The notes under the pieces were generated by a model. It did not search any database. It saw only the letters and a program-made list of their open reading frames with translations, and was not told the DNA's origin. A stretch of 42,183 nucleotides of DNA, from the NCBI GenBank assembly GCA_028287185.1, contig JAQBQD010000144.1, forward strand, positions 1-42,183, read 5' to 3'. The stretch is from Gemmatimonadota bacterium (GTDB lineage Bacteria; Gemmatimonadota; Gemmatimonadetes; Longimicrobiales; Longimicrobiaceae). The translations under genes were made by a program, and so were the position numbers. This document shows, one piece after another, positions 6,957 through 15,732 of this stretch. Each line of letters starts with the position of its first letter. Positions within the stretch are counted from its first letter, which is position 1.

Positions 6957-9056
6957 ATGCGCCGTCCTCTCGTCCGTCCCCGCCGGTCTGCGACCACGGC
7001 CGTCCTGACCGCCGCCGCACTGCTCGCGCTCTTGCCTGCCATCGCGGACGCCCAGAACGCGCCGCCCGCGATGGACGCCGCCCCCGCGCCGCTGAAGGTC
7101 GTGGACACGGCGTACATGGACCGCTCGGCCAACGCCTGCACCGACTTCTTCCAGTTCGCCAACGGCGGGTGGCTGAAGCGCGACAGCATCCCGGCGGCAT
7201 ACTCCACCAGCGGCGTGTCGCGCGATATGGGCGACCGCAACGAGCTGGCGGTGCGCGCGGTGCTGGACGACGCGGTGGCGCGCCGGGCGCAGCTTCCCGC
7301 GGGCAGCACCACGCGCAAGCTGGGGACGTACTACGCGAGCTGCATGGACTCCACCGCCGTGGAGCGCGCGGGCGCCGCGCCGTTGCGGGCCACGCTGGCC
7401 GGCATCGACTCCGTGCGCACGCGGCAGGCGCTGCTGGCGAAGCTCGCCACGCTGCCCATCACCGGCGCTGACGTCGGCTTCCAGTACAACGCCGACGTGG
7501 ACGCTCACGACGCCTCGCGCTACGTGGCCGCCCTGCACGCTGGCGGCCTTGGCCTGCCGGACCGCGACTACTACACCAACACCGGCGCCGCGGCGGACTC
7601 CATCCGCACCGCGTACGTCGCCCACGTCGCGCGCCTGCTGACGCTCGCGGGCGAGACGCCGGCCGCCGCACGCCTGCACGCCGCGCGCGTGATGGCGCTG
7701 GAGACGGAGCTGGCGAAGGCCAGCCTCACGCGCACCGCCCGCCGCGACCCCGCGGCCACGGACCACCCGATGACGCCCGAGCAGCTCCGGGCGCTGGCGC
7801 CGAACGTGGACTGGGCGGCGTACTTCCGCGCGGTCGGGCTCGGCATCCCGGTGCAGCGCGTGAACGTCGCCGAGCCCGCGTTCGTGCGGCGCGTCGGCGC
7901 GCTGGTGGACTCGACGCCGCTGGCGGACTGGCGCGCCTACCTGCGCTACCACGTGCTGGAGAGCGCCGCGCCCTGGCTCAGCACGCCGTTCGTGCGCGAG
8001 AACTTCGCGTTCACCTCGCGGTTCAGCGGCGCGCGCCAGCTCCTGCCGCGGTGGAAGCGCTGCCTGCGCGCCACCGACTCCACGATCGGCGAGGCGCTGG
8101 GGCAGGCGTACGTGGAGAAGACCTTCTCGCCGCAGGCCCGCGACCGCGCGCGCGCCGTCATCGACGACATCCGCGCCGCGTTCGGCGAGCGGCTGCGGCA
8201 CCTGGACTGGATGTCCGACACCACGCGCGCGCAGGCGCTCGACAAGCTGTCGCGCATGCACGAGAAGGTGGGCTACCCCGGCGAGTGGCGCGACTACTCG
8301 CGCCTCCAGGTGGCGGACGGGCCGTTCATCCGCAACCTCCGGAGCGCGGCCTCCTTCGAGCATCAGCGCACCGTGAACCGGCCGGGGACGGCGGTCGATT
8401 CCACCGAGTGGGAGATGACGGTGCCCACCGTCAACGCCTACTACGATCCCACCAAGAACGAGATGGTTTTCCCGGCGGGCGCGCTGGCCCCGCAGACCTT
8501 CGACCCCAAGGCGGACGACGCCGCCAACTACGGGTCGCTCGGCGCCAGCTGGGCCGGACACGAGCTTACGCACGGCTTCGACGACGAGGGGCGCCACTAC
8601 GACGCGGCCGGCAACCTGCGCGACTGGTGGCAGCCCGCCGACTCCGTCCACTTCTCGCGGCAGGCCACGCTGGTCGCCGAGCAGTTCAACGGCTACGTGC
8701 AGGTGGACACGCTGCACGTGAACGGCCGCCTCACCCTGGGCGAGAACATCGCCGACTACGGCGGCCTGCTCACCGCGTACGACGCGCTTCAACGCGCCCT
8801 CCAGCGCAACGGGCGCCCGGGTTCCATCGAGGGCTTCACGCCCGAGCAGCGCTTCTTCCTGGGATACGCGCAGAGCTGGCGCAGCCACGTGCGCCCCGAG
8901 GCGCTCCGCAACCGCGTCACGGTCGACCCGCACGCGCCCGAGCGCTGGCGTGTGAACGGGCCGCTCTCCAACATGCCCGCCTTCGCGCAGGCCTTCCAGT
9001 GCAAGGTCGGCGACCCCATGGTGCGCTCCACCAGCCTCATCCCGCAGATCTGGTAG
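6957..9056 (+). CDS. Secreted M13-family zinc metallopeptidase (neprilysin/PepO type)
   Basis: 699 aa from the start at 6957, which gives a signal peptide (basic residues, a TAALLALLPA core, cleavage near ADAQ). The frame also opens at ATG 6837, overlapping the ATPase stop, but those 40 extra residues look like spacer. Family marks in order: DFFQFANGGWL near the N-terminus, NAYYDPTKNEMVFPAG, the zinc motif HELTH (535-539) followed by GFDDEGRHYD, and ENIAD (596-600), which gives the third zinc ligand Glu596. The C-terminal block SNMPAFAQAFQCKVGDPM is also present. The terminal Cys found in many M13 enzymes (CxIW) is replaced here (PQIW). Probably a periplasmic or surface oligopeptidase. A strong hairpin follows at 9084-9117. 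Confidence 0.93.
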   Translation: MRRPLVRPRRSATTAVLTAAALLALLPAIADAQNAPPAMDAAPAPLKVVDTAYMDRSANACTDFFQFANGGWLKRDSIPAAYSTSGVSRDMGDRNELAVRAVLDDAVARRAQLPAGSTTRKLGTYYASCMDSTAVERAGAAPLRATLAGIDSVRTRQALLAKLATLPITGADVGFQYNADVDAHDASRYVAALHAGGLGLPDRDYYTNTGAAADSIRTAYVAHVARLLTLAGETPAAARLHAARVMALETELAKASLTRTARRDPAATDHPMTPEQLRALAPNVDWAAYFRAVGLGIPVQRVNVAEPAFVRRVGALVDSTPLADWRAYLRYHVLESAAPWLSTPFVRENFAFTSRFSGARQLLPRWKRCLRATDSTIGEALGQAYVEKTFSPQARDRARAVIDDIRAAFGERLRHLDWMSDTTRAQALDKLSRMHEKVGYPGEWRDYSRLQVADGPFIRNLRSAASFEHQRTVNRPGTAVDSTEWEMTVPTVNAYYDPTKNEMVFPAGALAPQTFDPKADDAANYGSLGASWAGHELTHGFDDEGRHYDAAGNLRDWWQPADSVHFSRQATLVAEQFNGYVQVDTLHVNGRLTLGENIADYGGLLTAYDALQRALQRNGRPGSIEGFTPEQRFFLGYAQSWRSHVRPEALRNRVTVDPHAPERWRVNGPLSNMPAFAQAFQCKVGDPMVRSTSLIPQIW

Positions 9057-9083
9057 CTTGGATCGCGGGACGGATACCCGGAC

Positions 9084-9117
9084 GAACGGCCGCTCCCGTG
9101 GATGGGGGCGGCCGTTC
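9084..9117 (+). terminator. Terminator hairpin after the M13 peptidase gene
   Basis: A perfect 10-bp stem, GAACGGCCGC (9084-9093) pairing with GCGGCCGTTC (9108-9117), with a 14-base loop, 28 bp after the stop. No T-run follows. Confidence 0.6.
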
Positions 9118-9162
9118 AGGCGTACGGTCGTTCGTGGATCGGTGGATGGGCGGCGTCCGCGC

Positions 9163-9342
9163 CTAGCAGCAGAGGTTCGTGACGCGGAAGTCCTCCTGCC
9201 GCGGCGTGGCGTAGCACGTCACGTACGCCGTGTACGGACAGCCGACGCGCGTGCCGATGGCAGCGTGCTCCTGCGTCTCCGCGAGCAGCGTCTCGAACGA
9301 CTCCACGTGCAGCTCGCTCACGTTCAGGGCCGTCTTCTTCAT
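9163..9342 (-). CDS. Small Cys/Thr-rich peptide with RiPP-type leader
   Basis: 59 aa. The ATG at 9342 has a good GGAGG site (GGAGGAACC before ATG). Residues 1-25 form a leader-like part, MKKTALNVSELHVESFETL; the rest is a short Gly/Thr/Cys-rich core (Cys35, Cys43 and the terminal Cys58-Cys59 pair, with Thr31, 38, 42, 46 and 56). The LxVESFxT motif recurs in the unlinked peptide at 23023-23220 and recalls the leaders of pinensin-like lanthipeptide precursors of Bacteroidota and relatives. No lanthionine synthetase, YcaO, radical SAM or dedicated exporter gene sits beside it. Expression is likely, given the site and composition. Modification into a RiPP is inference. Confidence 0.7.
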   Translation of the reverse strand: MKKTALNVSELHVESFETLLAETQEHAAIGTRVGCPYTAYVTCYATPRQEDFRVTNLCC

Positions 9343-9830
9343 GGTTCCTCCAGCGGAATGGGGGTGTGCGGCGTGCCGATGTGCGCGGGCGCTCCGTCGA
9401 TCAGAACGCGCGGTCTCCTTCGTAGCGCACTTCGCGCCGTCGAAGCAGCTTCGCACATCCGCGCTGGATGAGCAAGGGGCCAGAGGATGAACCGCTGTGT
9501 ATGCTGGGAAATTCAAGTGGAAAGACTGCCGACGCATGGATTCTCGATGACACCTGACCAGGTACGCGCATCCGGAATCGGACAATACAGTTCACGATCG
9601 GTCGGCGGATGGACGTCGGTCAGATTTTGGGTGAGATGCGACCTCCACCGGCCGATCGACCGACCGCGCATGCGCGTGGCAGCCCGGGAACGCGGGAACG
9701 CTGGCGACGAACCGATTCCTCCGAGTCGCGTTCGATGACCACGTCGAATTCTCTGGGCGTGTGAACGCTCGGTCCGATGCTGGGGCGCTTCTGGCGACGG
9801 ACATCCGATCGCCGAGGAGAGGGCCGCTCG
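9343..9830. other. Intergenic region with no recognisable gene
   Basis: About 490 bp between the small peptide gene and yggT, both on the minus strand. One open frame (9487-9738, plus) has unremarkable composition and a weak context, and I do not call it. No convincing promoter could be fixed for the peptide gene; the area 9590-9670 is rich in GATCGGTCGG-like words. Confidence 0.4.
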
Positions 9831-10088
9831 TCAGTACGGCATCGCGTTGACGACGACCTGCTGGACGATGCGCAGGACGAAGATGGCGATGATGGGCGAG
9901 AAGTCGAAGCCGGTGGTGGCGGGCAGCGCGCCGCGGATGGGGCCCAGCACGGCGTCCGTCACCCGCCGGATGGCCTCGACCGCGGGGTTGCGCGAGAACG
10001 GCGACACCACCCACGACAGGATGACCCGGACCACGATCAGGAGCTGGAAGAGCTGCAGCGTGAGGAGCAGGAAGCGCCAGCCGAGCAT
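9831..10088 (-). CDS. yggT: YggT-family membrane protein
   Basis: 85 aa, two hydrophobic segments (about residues 5-27 and 65-83) around a short polar part with RNPAVEAIRRVTDAVLGPIR, the typical YggT/YlmG pattern. The family is found near division and envelope genes; its exact role is unsettled (membrane protein, links to cell division or osmotic stress in different species). It starts 14 bp after the stop of the downstream M16-fold gene on the same strand, so it is the last gene of the envelope cluster. Confidence 0.88.
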   Translation of the reverse strand: MLGWRFLLLTLQLFQLLIVVRVILSWVVSPFSRNPAVEAIRRVTDAVLGPIRGALPATTGFDFSPIIAIFVLRIVQQVVVNAMPY

Positions 10089-10102
10089 GGGGTTCGTATC
10101 CT

Positions 10103-11320
10103 CTAGGTGCCCGCGTTGACGGAAGGGCCCAGGTACACCATCACCGGGCCCTGCAGGGACTTTGCCGCGGCCTGCAGGCGCTCGGCGGTGGGGCGGTCGG
10201 TGGGCACCGGCTCGCCGGTGCGGCTGCCGGACAGCAGCAGCTCGCGGGCGAGGGCGCGCGCCCGGGCCTCGGGCGAATCCAGCGCCAGCAGTCGCTCGCC
10301 GCGGAAGCGGCGCACGCGGTCGGCGAAGGCCGAGGCGGGCAGGGGGGCGTCCGCCACGGCGGCCACGGCGGCGCGCAGGCGCTCGGCCCACGCGTCCACC
10401 TCGCCCGGCGGAACCACGAGCGTGAAGCGCACCTCGCCCCCGCCCGGGCGGCGCACCACCTCGCCGCGGGCGTCGTAGAGGGCGCGGCTGGTGGGGCCGA
10501 ACTCGAAGCGGTCCGCCACCACCAGCGCCAGCAGCCGCAGCGCCTCCACGTCCGCGTCGCGCCCGAAGCGGTAGGACGCCGTCACCCAGGCGGTGATGGA
10601 GCCGAACTCGCGGCGCACGGGCCCGTCGCCGGGGTGCGTCTCGGGCGGGGCCGGCGCCTCCAGCGCCGCGGCGTTCAGCCGGCCGATGAGGAAGCCCTTC
10701 GCCTCCACCGGGTCCACGGGCCCCACCACGGCGATGGTCACGCGGTCGGGCGTGAAGTTCTTGCGCAGGAAGACGTCCACGTCCGCCGGGGTGAGCGTGG
10801 CGACGGTCGCGGACAGCCCCGCCGCGGGACGCGCCCACGGGTGCCCGGCGCCGTACAGCACGCTGTCCGTCTGCGCGGCGGCCACCGCGGCGGGGTTCGC
10901 CTCGGCCGCCTCCAGCTCGCCGCGGATGCGGGCCCGCTCGCGCGCCACCGCCGCCGTGTCCGCCGGGTCGCGGAAGAGCGCCGTCAGCAATGCGCGCGAC
11001 GCGTCTTCCCACACCTCGGGCGCGGCGGTGAGGGTGAAGGCCAGTGCGTCGTGCTGCACCTGCACCTCCAGGTGCGCGCCCAGCGAGTCCAGCGTGGCGC
11101 GGAGCGGCGAGGTGACGGCGCGCGCCGTCAGGCTGGCGATGCCCGCCTGCAGCTCCGGCTCGTCCGCGGGGCCCACGGCCAGCAGCAGCTCCTGCGAGAC
11201 CACGGGGGTGCCCGGCTCGGTCCGCACCACGATGCGGTCCTGCGCGGCCGCGGGGCTGCCGAAGACCGCGAGTGCGATCCCGAGATACCCCGCCAGGCGG
11301 AGGAGGGATGCGCGGGTCAC
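10103..11320 (-). CDS. Exported M16-fold protein, non-catalytic subunit type
   Basis: 405 aa starting with GTG, whose GTGA overlaps the stop of the upstream M16 gene. Signal peptide: LLRLAGYLGIALAVFGSPAAAQ. The body follows an M16 (insulinase/processing peptidase) layout: N-terminal half with ALAFTLTAAPEVWEDA and a helical RARIRGELE-type stretch, then YGAGHPWARP and FLRKNFTPDRVTIAVVGPVD, and a C-terminal half-domain. The zinc motif HxxEH is absent; the region where it should lie reads GIASLTARAVTSPLR. Such subunits normally pair with a catalytic M16 partner, but the partner here also has a changed motif. Likely periplasmic. Confidence 0.8.
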   Translation of the reverse strand: MTRASLLRLAGYLGIALAVFGSPAAAQDRIVVRTEPGTPVVSQELLLAVGPADEPELQAGIASLTARAVTSPLRATLDSLGAHLEVQVQHDALAFTLTAAPEVWEDASRALLTALFRDPADTAAVARERARIRGELEAAEANPAAVAAAQTDSVLYGAGHPWARPAAGLSATVATLTPADVDVFLRKNFTPDRVTIAVVGPVDPVEAKGFLIGRLNAAALEAPAPPETHPGDGPVRREFGSITAWVTASYRFGRDADVEALRLLALVVADRFEFGPTSRALYDARGEVVRRPGGGEVRFTLVVPPGEVDAWAERLRAAVAAVADAPLPASAFADRVRRFRGERLLALDSPEARARALARELLLSGSRTGEPVPTDRPTAERLQAAAKSLQGPVMVYLGPSVNAGT

Positions 11321-12516
11321 GGGCTGGGCCTCAGGCGCTGCGGGGGCACGTCCACCCGCACGGGCGCGGCCCGCGCGAGCAGCTCCAGCACGGCGCGCAC
11401 CTGGGGGGCGTCCACGCGGTCCAGCTCGGCATAGAAGGCGTCCGCCGCCCCCCGGTCGCCCGCGCGGTCCGCGAAGCCGCCCAGCAGCTCCGCCATCTTC
11501 TCGGGGGTGCGCGACGAGAAGAGCATGTCGCGGCGCAGGCCGGCGGCGGCTTTCACCACGGCGGCGGAGTCCAGCCCGGCGGCGAGCGAGTCCAGCGCGT
11601 CCCCCGCCGCCGCGCGGGCGGCGGGAAGCTGCCGGGCGGGCGCCGCCATCACCACGGCCAGCGCCTGCCCCTCGTGCGTCCACCAGTGCTCCGCCGAGAC
11701 CTGGGCGCCCGGCAACCGGCGCCGCAGGTCGTCCCCCAGCAGCCGGGCGGCCACGGAAAGCGCGGCGGGTGCGGCGCTGTCCGCGGGCCAGGCGGCGCCC
11801 ACCCAGCCGCGCGTGGCCTCGGGCGGCACGCCGCCGTACGCGGGCAGCGAGTCCTCCAGCGCCTCCGCGGGCTGCGCCTCGGCGTCCGGCAGCGTGGCGA
11901 AGGCGCGGCGCACGGCGTCGGCCTGGACGTCGCCGACGGCCAGCACCGAGACGCGGTCGGGGCGGTACATGGCGGCCCACACCGCGTCCAGCTTCGCCAC
12001 CTCCAGCCTCCGCGCGCCCGCGTCCGTGCCGGCGGCGGAGATCTGGTCGGGGAAGAGCCGGGACCGCAGCGCAGCGCGCATGAACTGCGGCGCGATCTCG
12101 CGCTCGGCCGAGCGCTCTTCGCCCACCAGGTACAGCGCCTGGAGCATCTCGCCGGTGCCCGCCACCGGTGCGCGCAGGGCGGAGCGCAGCACGCCGGCCA
12201 GGTAGTCCAGCTCCGCCGCCGGGCCCGTCACCGTGTAGACCAGCGCGTCCGCGCTGCGGGCGATGGAGACGCGGCCGCCCACCCGCCGCACCTGCTCCTG
12301 CAGCGAAGGCAGCAGCAGGTGCTGGAAGAGGTGCCCGGCCCCCGCGTAGCCCGGCGGGTCGTCCGCCAGCAGCGACAGGCGCAGCGCCACCACGGGCAGC
12401 GCCGGCTGGCGGTGCACGGCCACCTCCGGCGGCGGCGCGTCGCGCGCGGCGTCGGCCCGCGCGGGCAGCGTGTCGGCGCGGATGGCCCCGGCCAGCGCGA
12501 GTGCGAGAACGAGCAT
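11317..12516 (-). CDS. Exported M16-fold protein with altered HxxEH motif
   Basis: 399 aa from the ATG at 12516, chosen because it follows a GGAG site and begins a clean signal peptide (MLVLALALAGAIRA). A start at 12573 would place a 24-bp hairpin inside the coding sequence. The protein opens like an active M16 peptidase: LPVVALRLSLLADDPP, then YAGAGHLFQHLLL. However, the inverted zinc motif reads H62-L-F-Q65-H66, so the general-base Glu is Gln. FYRPDRV-like text (AAMYRPDRVSVLAVGDV) and later half-domain features are present. The gene is translationally coupled to the second M16 protein (10103-11320), which suggests a heterodimer. If the E-to-Q change is real, neither half is an active protease. 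Confidence 0.8.
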   Translation of the reverse strand: MLVLALALAGAIRADTLPARADAARDAPPPEVAVHRQPALPVVALRLSLLADDPPGYAGAGHLFQHLLLPSLQEQVRRVGGRVSIARSADALVYTVTGPAAELDYLAGVLRSALRAPVAGTGEMLQALYLVGEERSAEREIAPQFMRAALRSRLFPDQISAAGTDAGARRLEVAKLDAVWAAMYRPDRVSVLAVGDVQADAVRRAFATLPDAEAQPAEALEDSLPAYGGVPPEATRGWVGAAWPADSAAPAALSVAARLLGDDLRRRLPGAQVSAEHWWTHEGQALAVVMAAPARQLPAARAAAGDALDSLAAGLDSAAVVKAAAGLRRDMLFSSRTPEKMAELLGGFADRAGDRGAADAFYAELDRVDAPQVRAVLELLARAAPVRVDVPPQRLRPSP

Positions 12517-12532
12517 CGGCTCCAGATACGGG

Positions 12533-12556
12533 AAGGAGCGCCGCGGGGCGCTCCTT
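12533..12556 (-). terminator. Hairpin between the M23 and M16 genes
   Basis: A perfect 10-bp stem AAGGAGCGCC/GGCGCTCCTT with a 4-base loop, 17 bp upstream of the ATG at 12516. No T-run. It could terminate or attenuate transcription from the M23 gene into the M16 pair; the exposed position close to the GGAG site might also affect translation. Confidence 0.5.
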
Positions 12557-12640
12557 CGGAAAGGTTCGGTCAAGGCCGGATGCGGGCCGGCTTCGTGGGG
12601 CGCGCGGGGCGGAAGGCAGGTTCCGCGCCGGACGTCCGGC

Positions 12641-13576
12641 TCAGTCGGGGATCTCGTCCGCGATGATGAAGTTGAGCGGGTTCACCTGGCGGCCGTTCAC
12701 CTCCACCTCGTAGTGCAGGTGCGGGCCGCTCACCATGCCCGTGGCGCCCACCAGCGCGATCACCTGTCCGCGCCGCACCACGTCGCCGTCCTTCACCAGC
12801 AGGCGCGAGCAGTGCGCGAAGCGGGTGATGTAGCCGAAGCCGTGGTCGATCTCCACCATGTTGCCGTAGCCGTTGGCGCGGTTTCCGGCGAAGCGCACGA
12901 TCCCCTTCGCCGGCGCCGCGATGGGCTCGCCCACGGGCGCGGCGATGTCGATGCCCTTGTGCGGCCGGGTGATGTGCAGCACCGGGTGGTAGCGGCCCGT
13001 GCTGAACAGCGACGAGAGGGGCCCGGTGGAGGGGGCGATGGAGGGCATGGAGGCCAGCTTCTCGCGGTTCGCCGCGAGCGAGCGGATCGCCTGGTCCATG
13101 CTTCCGTGCAGCAGGTTGGCCCGGCGGATCAGCGCGCTCAGGTCCGTGCTGGCATCGCTCACCTTGCCGCCGAGCCGCGGGTTGAGCCTCGCCAGCATCC
13201 CCTTGGCCCCGTCGCTCTCCCCCGGCCCGCCGATGCCGGCCTGCTGCACGTCGGCGCCCAGCTTGGGCAGCCCGGCGATGGCGCGGTAGTTGTCGGAGCG
13301 CACGGACAGCGACACGAGCGAGCGGTTGAGCTGCGCCATCCGGCCGCGCATCTGATCCACCTCGCTGGCGAGCAGCTCGTTCTCGGTGCGCAGCGACTCG
13401 GCGCGCACCTGCTGGCCCTGCTTGACGAAGAAGCCCACGCTGAACGTGCCCAGCAGCATCACCATGGCCAGCGAGGCCGAGATGACGGAGCGGACGAGCT
13501 TCGCGGAAACCTGGAAGGAGCGGACGCGCTCGTTGTCGTGCGGGACGAGGACCAGCGTCCAGCGAGATCGGGGCAT
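12641..13576 (-). CDS. Membrane-anchored M23 (LytM) peptidase
   Basis: 311 aa. A short cytoplasmic basic N-terminus is followed by one membrane helix (about 29-51) and a coiled-coil-like stretch (58-90). A variable linker leads to a C-terminal LytM domain from about 195. Active-site residues are complete: His206 and Asp210 in HKGID, His255 in TRFAH, and H286-L-H288 in PHLHYE. It should cleave peptidoglycan cross-bridges or peptides, or act as a division/elongation regulator. The length and topology resemble NlpD/MepM-like proteins. It is the first gene of the cluster with two M16-fold proteins and YggT, driven by the promoter at 13651-13680. Confidence 0.92.
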   Translation of the reverse strand: MPRSRWTLVLVPHDNERVRSFQVSAKLVRSVISASLAMVMLLGTFSVGFFVKQGQQVRAESLRTENELLASEVDQMRGRMAQLNRSLVSLSVRSDNYRAIAGLPKLGADVQQAGIGGPGESDGAKGMLARLNPRLGGKVSDASTDLSALIRRANLLHGSMDQAIRSLAANREKLASMPSIAPSTGPLSSLFSTGRYHPVLHITRPHKGIDIAAPVGEPIAAPAKGIVRFAGNRANGYGNMVEIDHGFGYITRFAHCSRLLVKDGDVVRRGQVIALVGATGMVSGPHLHYEVEVNGRQVNPLNFIIADEIPD

Positions 13577-13650
13577 GCGCCTGCTTTACCCGTTGGAAGG
13601 AGCCGCGGGGAGCCGCTTCGCGGAACCACGGAAGTGAGCCGGAAGCAGCT

Positions 13651-13680
13651 ATGTTAAGCCCGCTCCGGGGGACGTGTCAA
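13651..13680 (-). promoter_or_regulatory. Promoter of the M23-M16-YggT cluster
   Basis: A perfect TTGACA (13680-13675), an 18-bp spacer and TAACAT (13656-13651), about 75 bp before the ATG at 13576. One of the best promoter matches in the window. Confidence 0.65.
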
Positions 13681-14211
13681 GCACCGCGACGGACGTTCCC
13701 AAGCCGAACGGCGGCAATCGGTTGCGTACGACGAGGCGGGCTGGGGACACCTTCGGGAGGGCAAGCGGCGGTCCGTCTTCTCTCGATCGCACGTAAGTGC
13801 ATGCGATGAAATTGGATGCGCCTCCATCGACCGGTCTCGTCGCTCCCGGGCCGCCGTGCAAGACCGAAGGCGTCCGGGCGGATTGCACGGCCATCCGTCC
13901 ATCGATCCCCCGCGTCTCCCCATCGCAAACCGCGGGTCGTCAGGATCGGCGGATCAGCCTCCAGCCCGCGGCGCATGGGTGTCGACGGCCGGACACGGCC
14001 CGCCCCGGTGGACGACCTCGATCGCGAACCCCCGACTCGTCGACAGGCCGGCTATGTCGAACCTCGGCGATGCTCCATCGTCCGTGGGAGATCGACGGGG
14101 AGGCGGATCGGACCGGATCGCATCGGACGATGAACGGCAGCGGAGATCGCGTGATCCCCGCCGCCGTCCATCATCCGACGACCAACCGTGCAGGACCGGC
14201 GTCTCGATGGG
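13681..14211. other. Intergenic region with no recognisable gene
   Basis: About 530 bp between metG and the M23 promoter. It contains several open frames on both strands, all with shadow-like composition, and scattered GATCG/CGATC words. No hairpin terminator for metG stands out. Confidence 0.4.
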
Positions 14212-15732
14212 CTACGCCTTCGCGGGCTCGTAGCGCGGGAAGAGCGGCTCGCCGGGCTCGACGGCCCACCCGGCGGGGTCGATGGCGCCGACTCCGTCCA
14301 GCAAGGGCATCTCCGCCCGGCCGGTGCCCAGGCGGCGCCATAGCTCGGCCATCCGCTGCGGCATGAACGGCGACAGCAGCACGGCGGCGACCGCGAGCGA
14401 GCGGACCAGGGACGCGAGGACCGAATCGAGCGCAGCGGCCTGCTCCGGATCCTTCGCCAGCTTCCACGGCGCTGCCACGCTGACGGAGGCATTGGCCTGC
14501 GACACCAGGCGCATCGCCGACGCGACGCCCTCATGCAGCAGGTTGGCGTCCATGGCGGCGCGATACTGCCGGACGGCCGCATCCGCGTGCTCGTCCAGCT
14601 CCACGCGGGCGGCGGGCTGAACGATGGCATCGCGGTACTTCGCGACCATGCTCAGCACGCGGTTCGCGAGGTTTCCGAGGTCGTTCGCCAGGTCGGCGTT
14701 GTAGCGCTCGTCGAAACGGTCGAAGCTGAAGCTGCCGTCGCCGTCCCATGGGATCTCGCGCAGCAGGTAGAAGCGCAGCGCCTCGGCCCCGTGCCGCTCC
14801 ACCGCTTCCTCCAAGGTGAAGGAGACGCCGGCCGACTTGCTGATCTTGCCTCCACCCATCGTCATGAAGCCGTGCGCCCACACCGACTCCTGCACCGGCA
14901 CGTCGGCGGACATCAGCATGGCCGGCCAGTACACGCAGTGGAAGCGCGTGATGTCCTTGCCGATCACGTGCACCGAAGCCGGCCACGTCTCGGTGTACGA
15001 CGGGTCCGGGAAGCCGGTGGCGGACAGGTAGTTGGTGAGCGCGTCGATCCACACGTACACGGTGTGCTGCGGGTCGCCGGGCCAGGGGATGCCCCACGGC
15101 ATGAGCGAGCGCGACACGGAGATGTCCTTGATCTCCTCCACCATGCGCCGGACCTCGTTGCGCCGCGCGACCGGCTGCACGAAGGGCGGGTCCACGCGGT
15201 CGATGAGCGCCAGCAGCGGCTCGCGGTAGGCGGACAGGCGGAAGAACCAGTCCTCCTCCTCCATCCACTCGATCTCGCGGCCGGGGTGCAGCGCGCAGCG
15301 GCCGTCCACCAGCTCGTCCTCGGTCTTGTACGCCTCGCACCCCACGCAGTAGTAGCCGGCGTACGTGGCGCGGTACAGGTCTCCCTTCGCCTGCATCCGC
15401 CGGATCATCTCCTCCACGGCGGCGCGGTGGCGGGGCTCGGTGGTGCGGATGAAGTCGTCGTTGCCGATGCCCAGCTCGGCCCACGCCTGCCGGAAGCGCG
15501 CGGCGATGCCGTCCGTCCACTCCTGCGGGGTGACGCCGGCCTGCGCGGCCGTCTGCGCCACCTTCTGGCCGTGCTCGTCCAGCCCCATCACGAAGTGCAC
15601 GCGCTGGCCCAGCAGGCGTCGGTAGCGGGCCATGGCGTCCGCGCCCACCTTCTCCAGCGCGTGCCCCAGGTGCGGGGGACCGTTGGCGTAGTCGATGGCG
15701 GTGGTGATGTAGAACCGCTTGCCGTCCGTCAT
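14212..15732 (-). CDS. metG: Methionyl-tRNA synthetase
   Basis: 506 aa, the short form without the C-terminal EMAP/Trbp domain. It charges initiator and elongator tRNA-Met. Residues: class I signature HLGH near the N-terminus (GPPHLGHALEKV), GLDEHGQKV, and a zinc knuckle with CVGC and later CALH. The tRNA/Met block DALTNYLSA is followed by the KMSKS loop, present as KISKS in GGGKISKSAG. The C-terminal anticodon-binding helical domain contains the LGNLANRVL and PWKLAK blocks. The ATG at 15732 overlaps the stop of ricT by ATGA. Confidence 0.96.
   Translation of the reverse strand: MTDGKRFYITTAIDYANGPPHLGHALEKVGADAMARYRRLLGQRVHFVMGLDEHGQKVAQTAAQAGVTPQEWTDGIAARFRQAWAELGIGNDDFIRTTEPRHRAAVEEMIRRMQAKGDLYRATYAGYYCVGCEAYKTEDELVDGRCALHPGREIEWMEEEDWFFRLSAYREPLLALIDRVDPPFVQPVARRNEVRRMVEEIKDISVSRSLMPWGIPWPGDPQHTVYVWIDALTNYLSATGFPDPSYTETWPASVHVIGKDITRFHCVYWPAMLMSADVPVQESVWAHGFMTMGGGKISKSAGVSFTLEEAVERHGAEALRFYLLREIPWDGDGSFSFDRFDERYNADLANDLGNLANRVLSMVAKYRDAIVQPAARVELDEHADAAVRQYRAAMDANLLHEGVASAMRLVSQANASVSVAAPWKLAKDPEQAAALDSVLASLVRSLAVAAVLLSPFMPQRMAELWRRLGTGRAEMPLLDGVGAIDPAGWAVEPGEPLFPRYEPAKA

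Noticed and set aside
9487..9738. An 83-codon plus-strand ORF
   Set aside because: No ribosome site of note, no hydrophobic or domain pattern, and the region has GATCG-rich spacer character.
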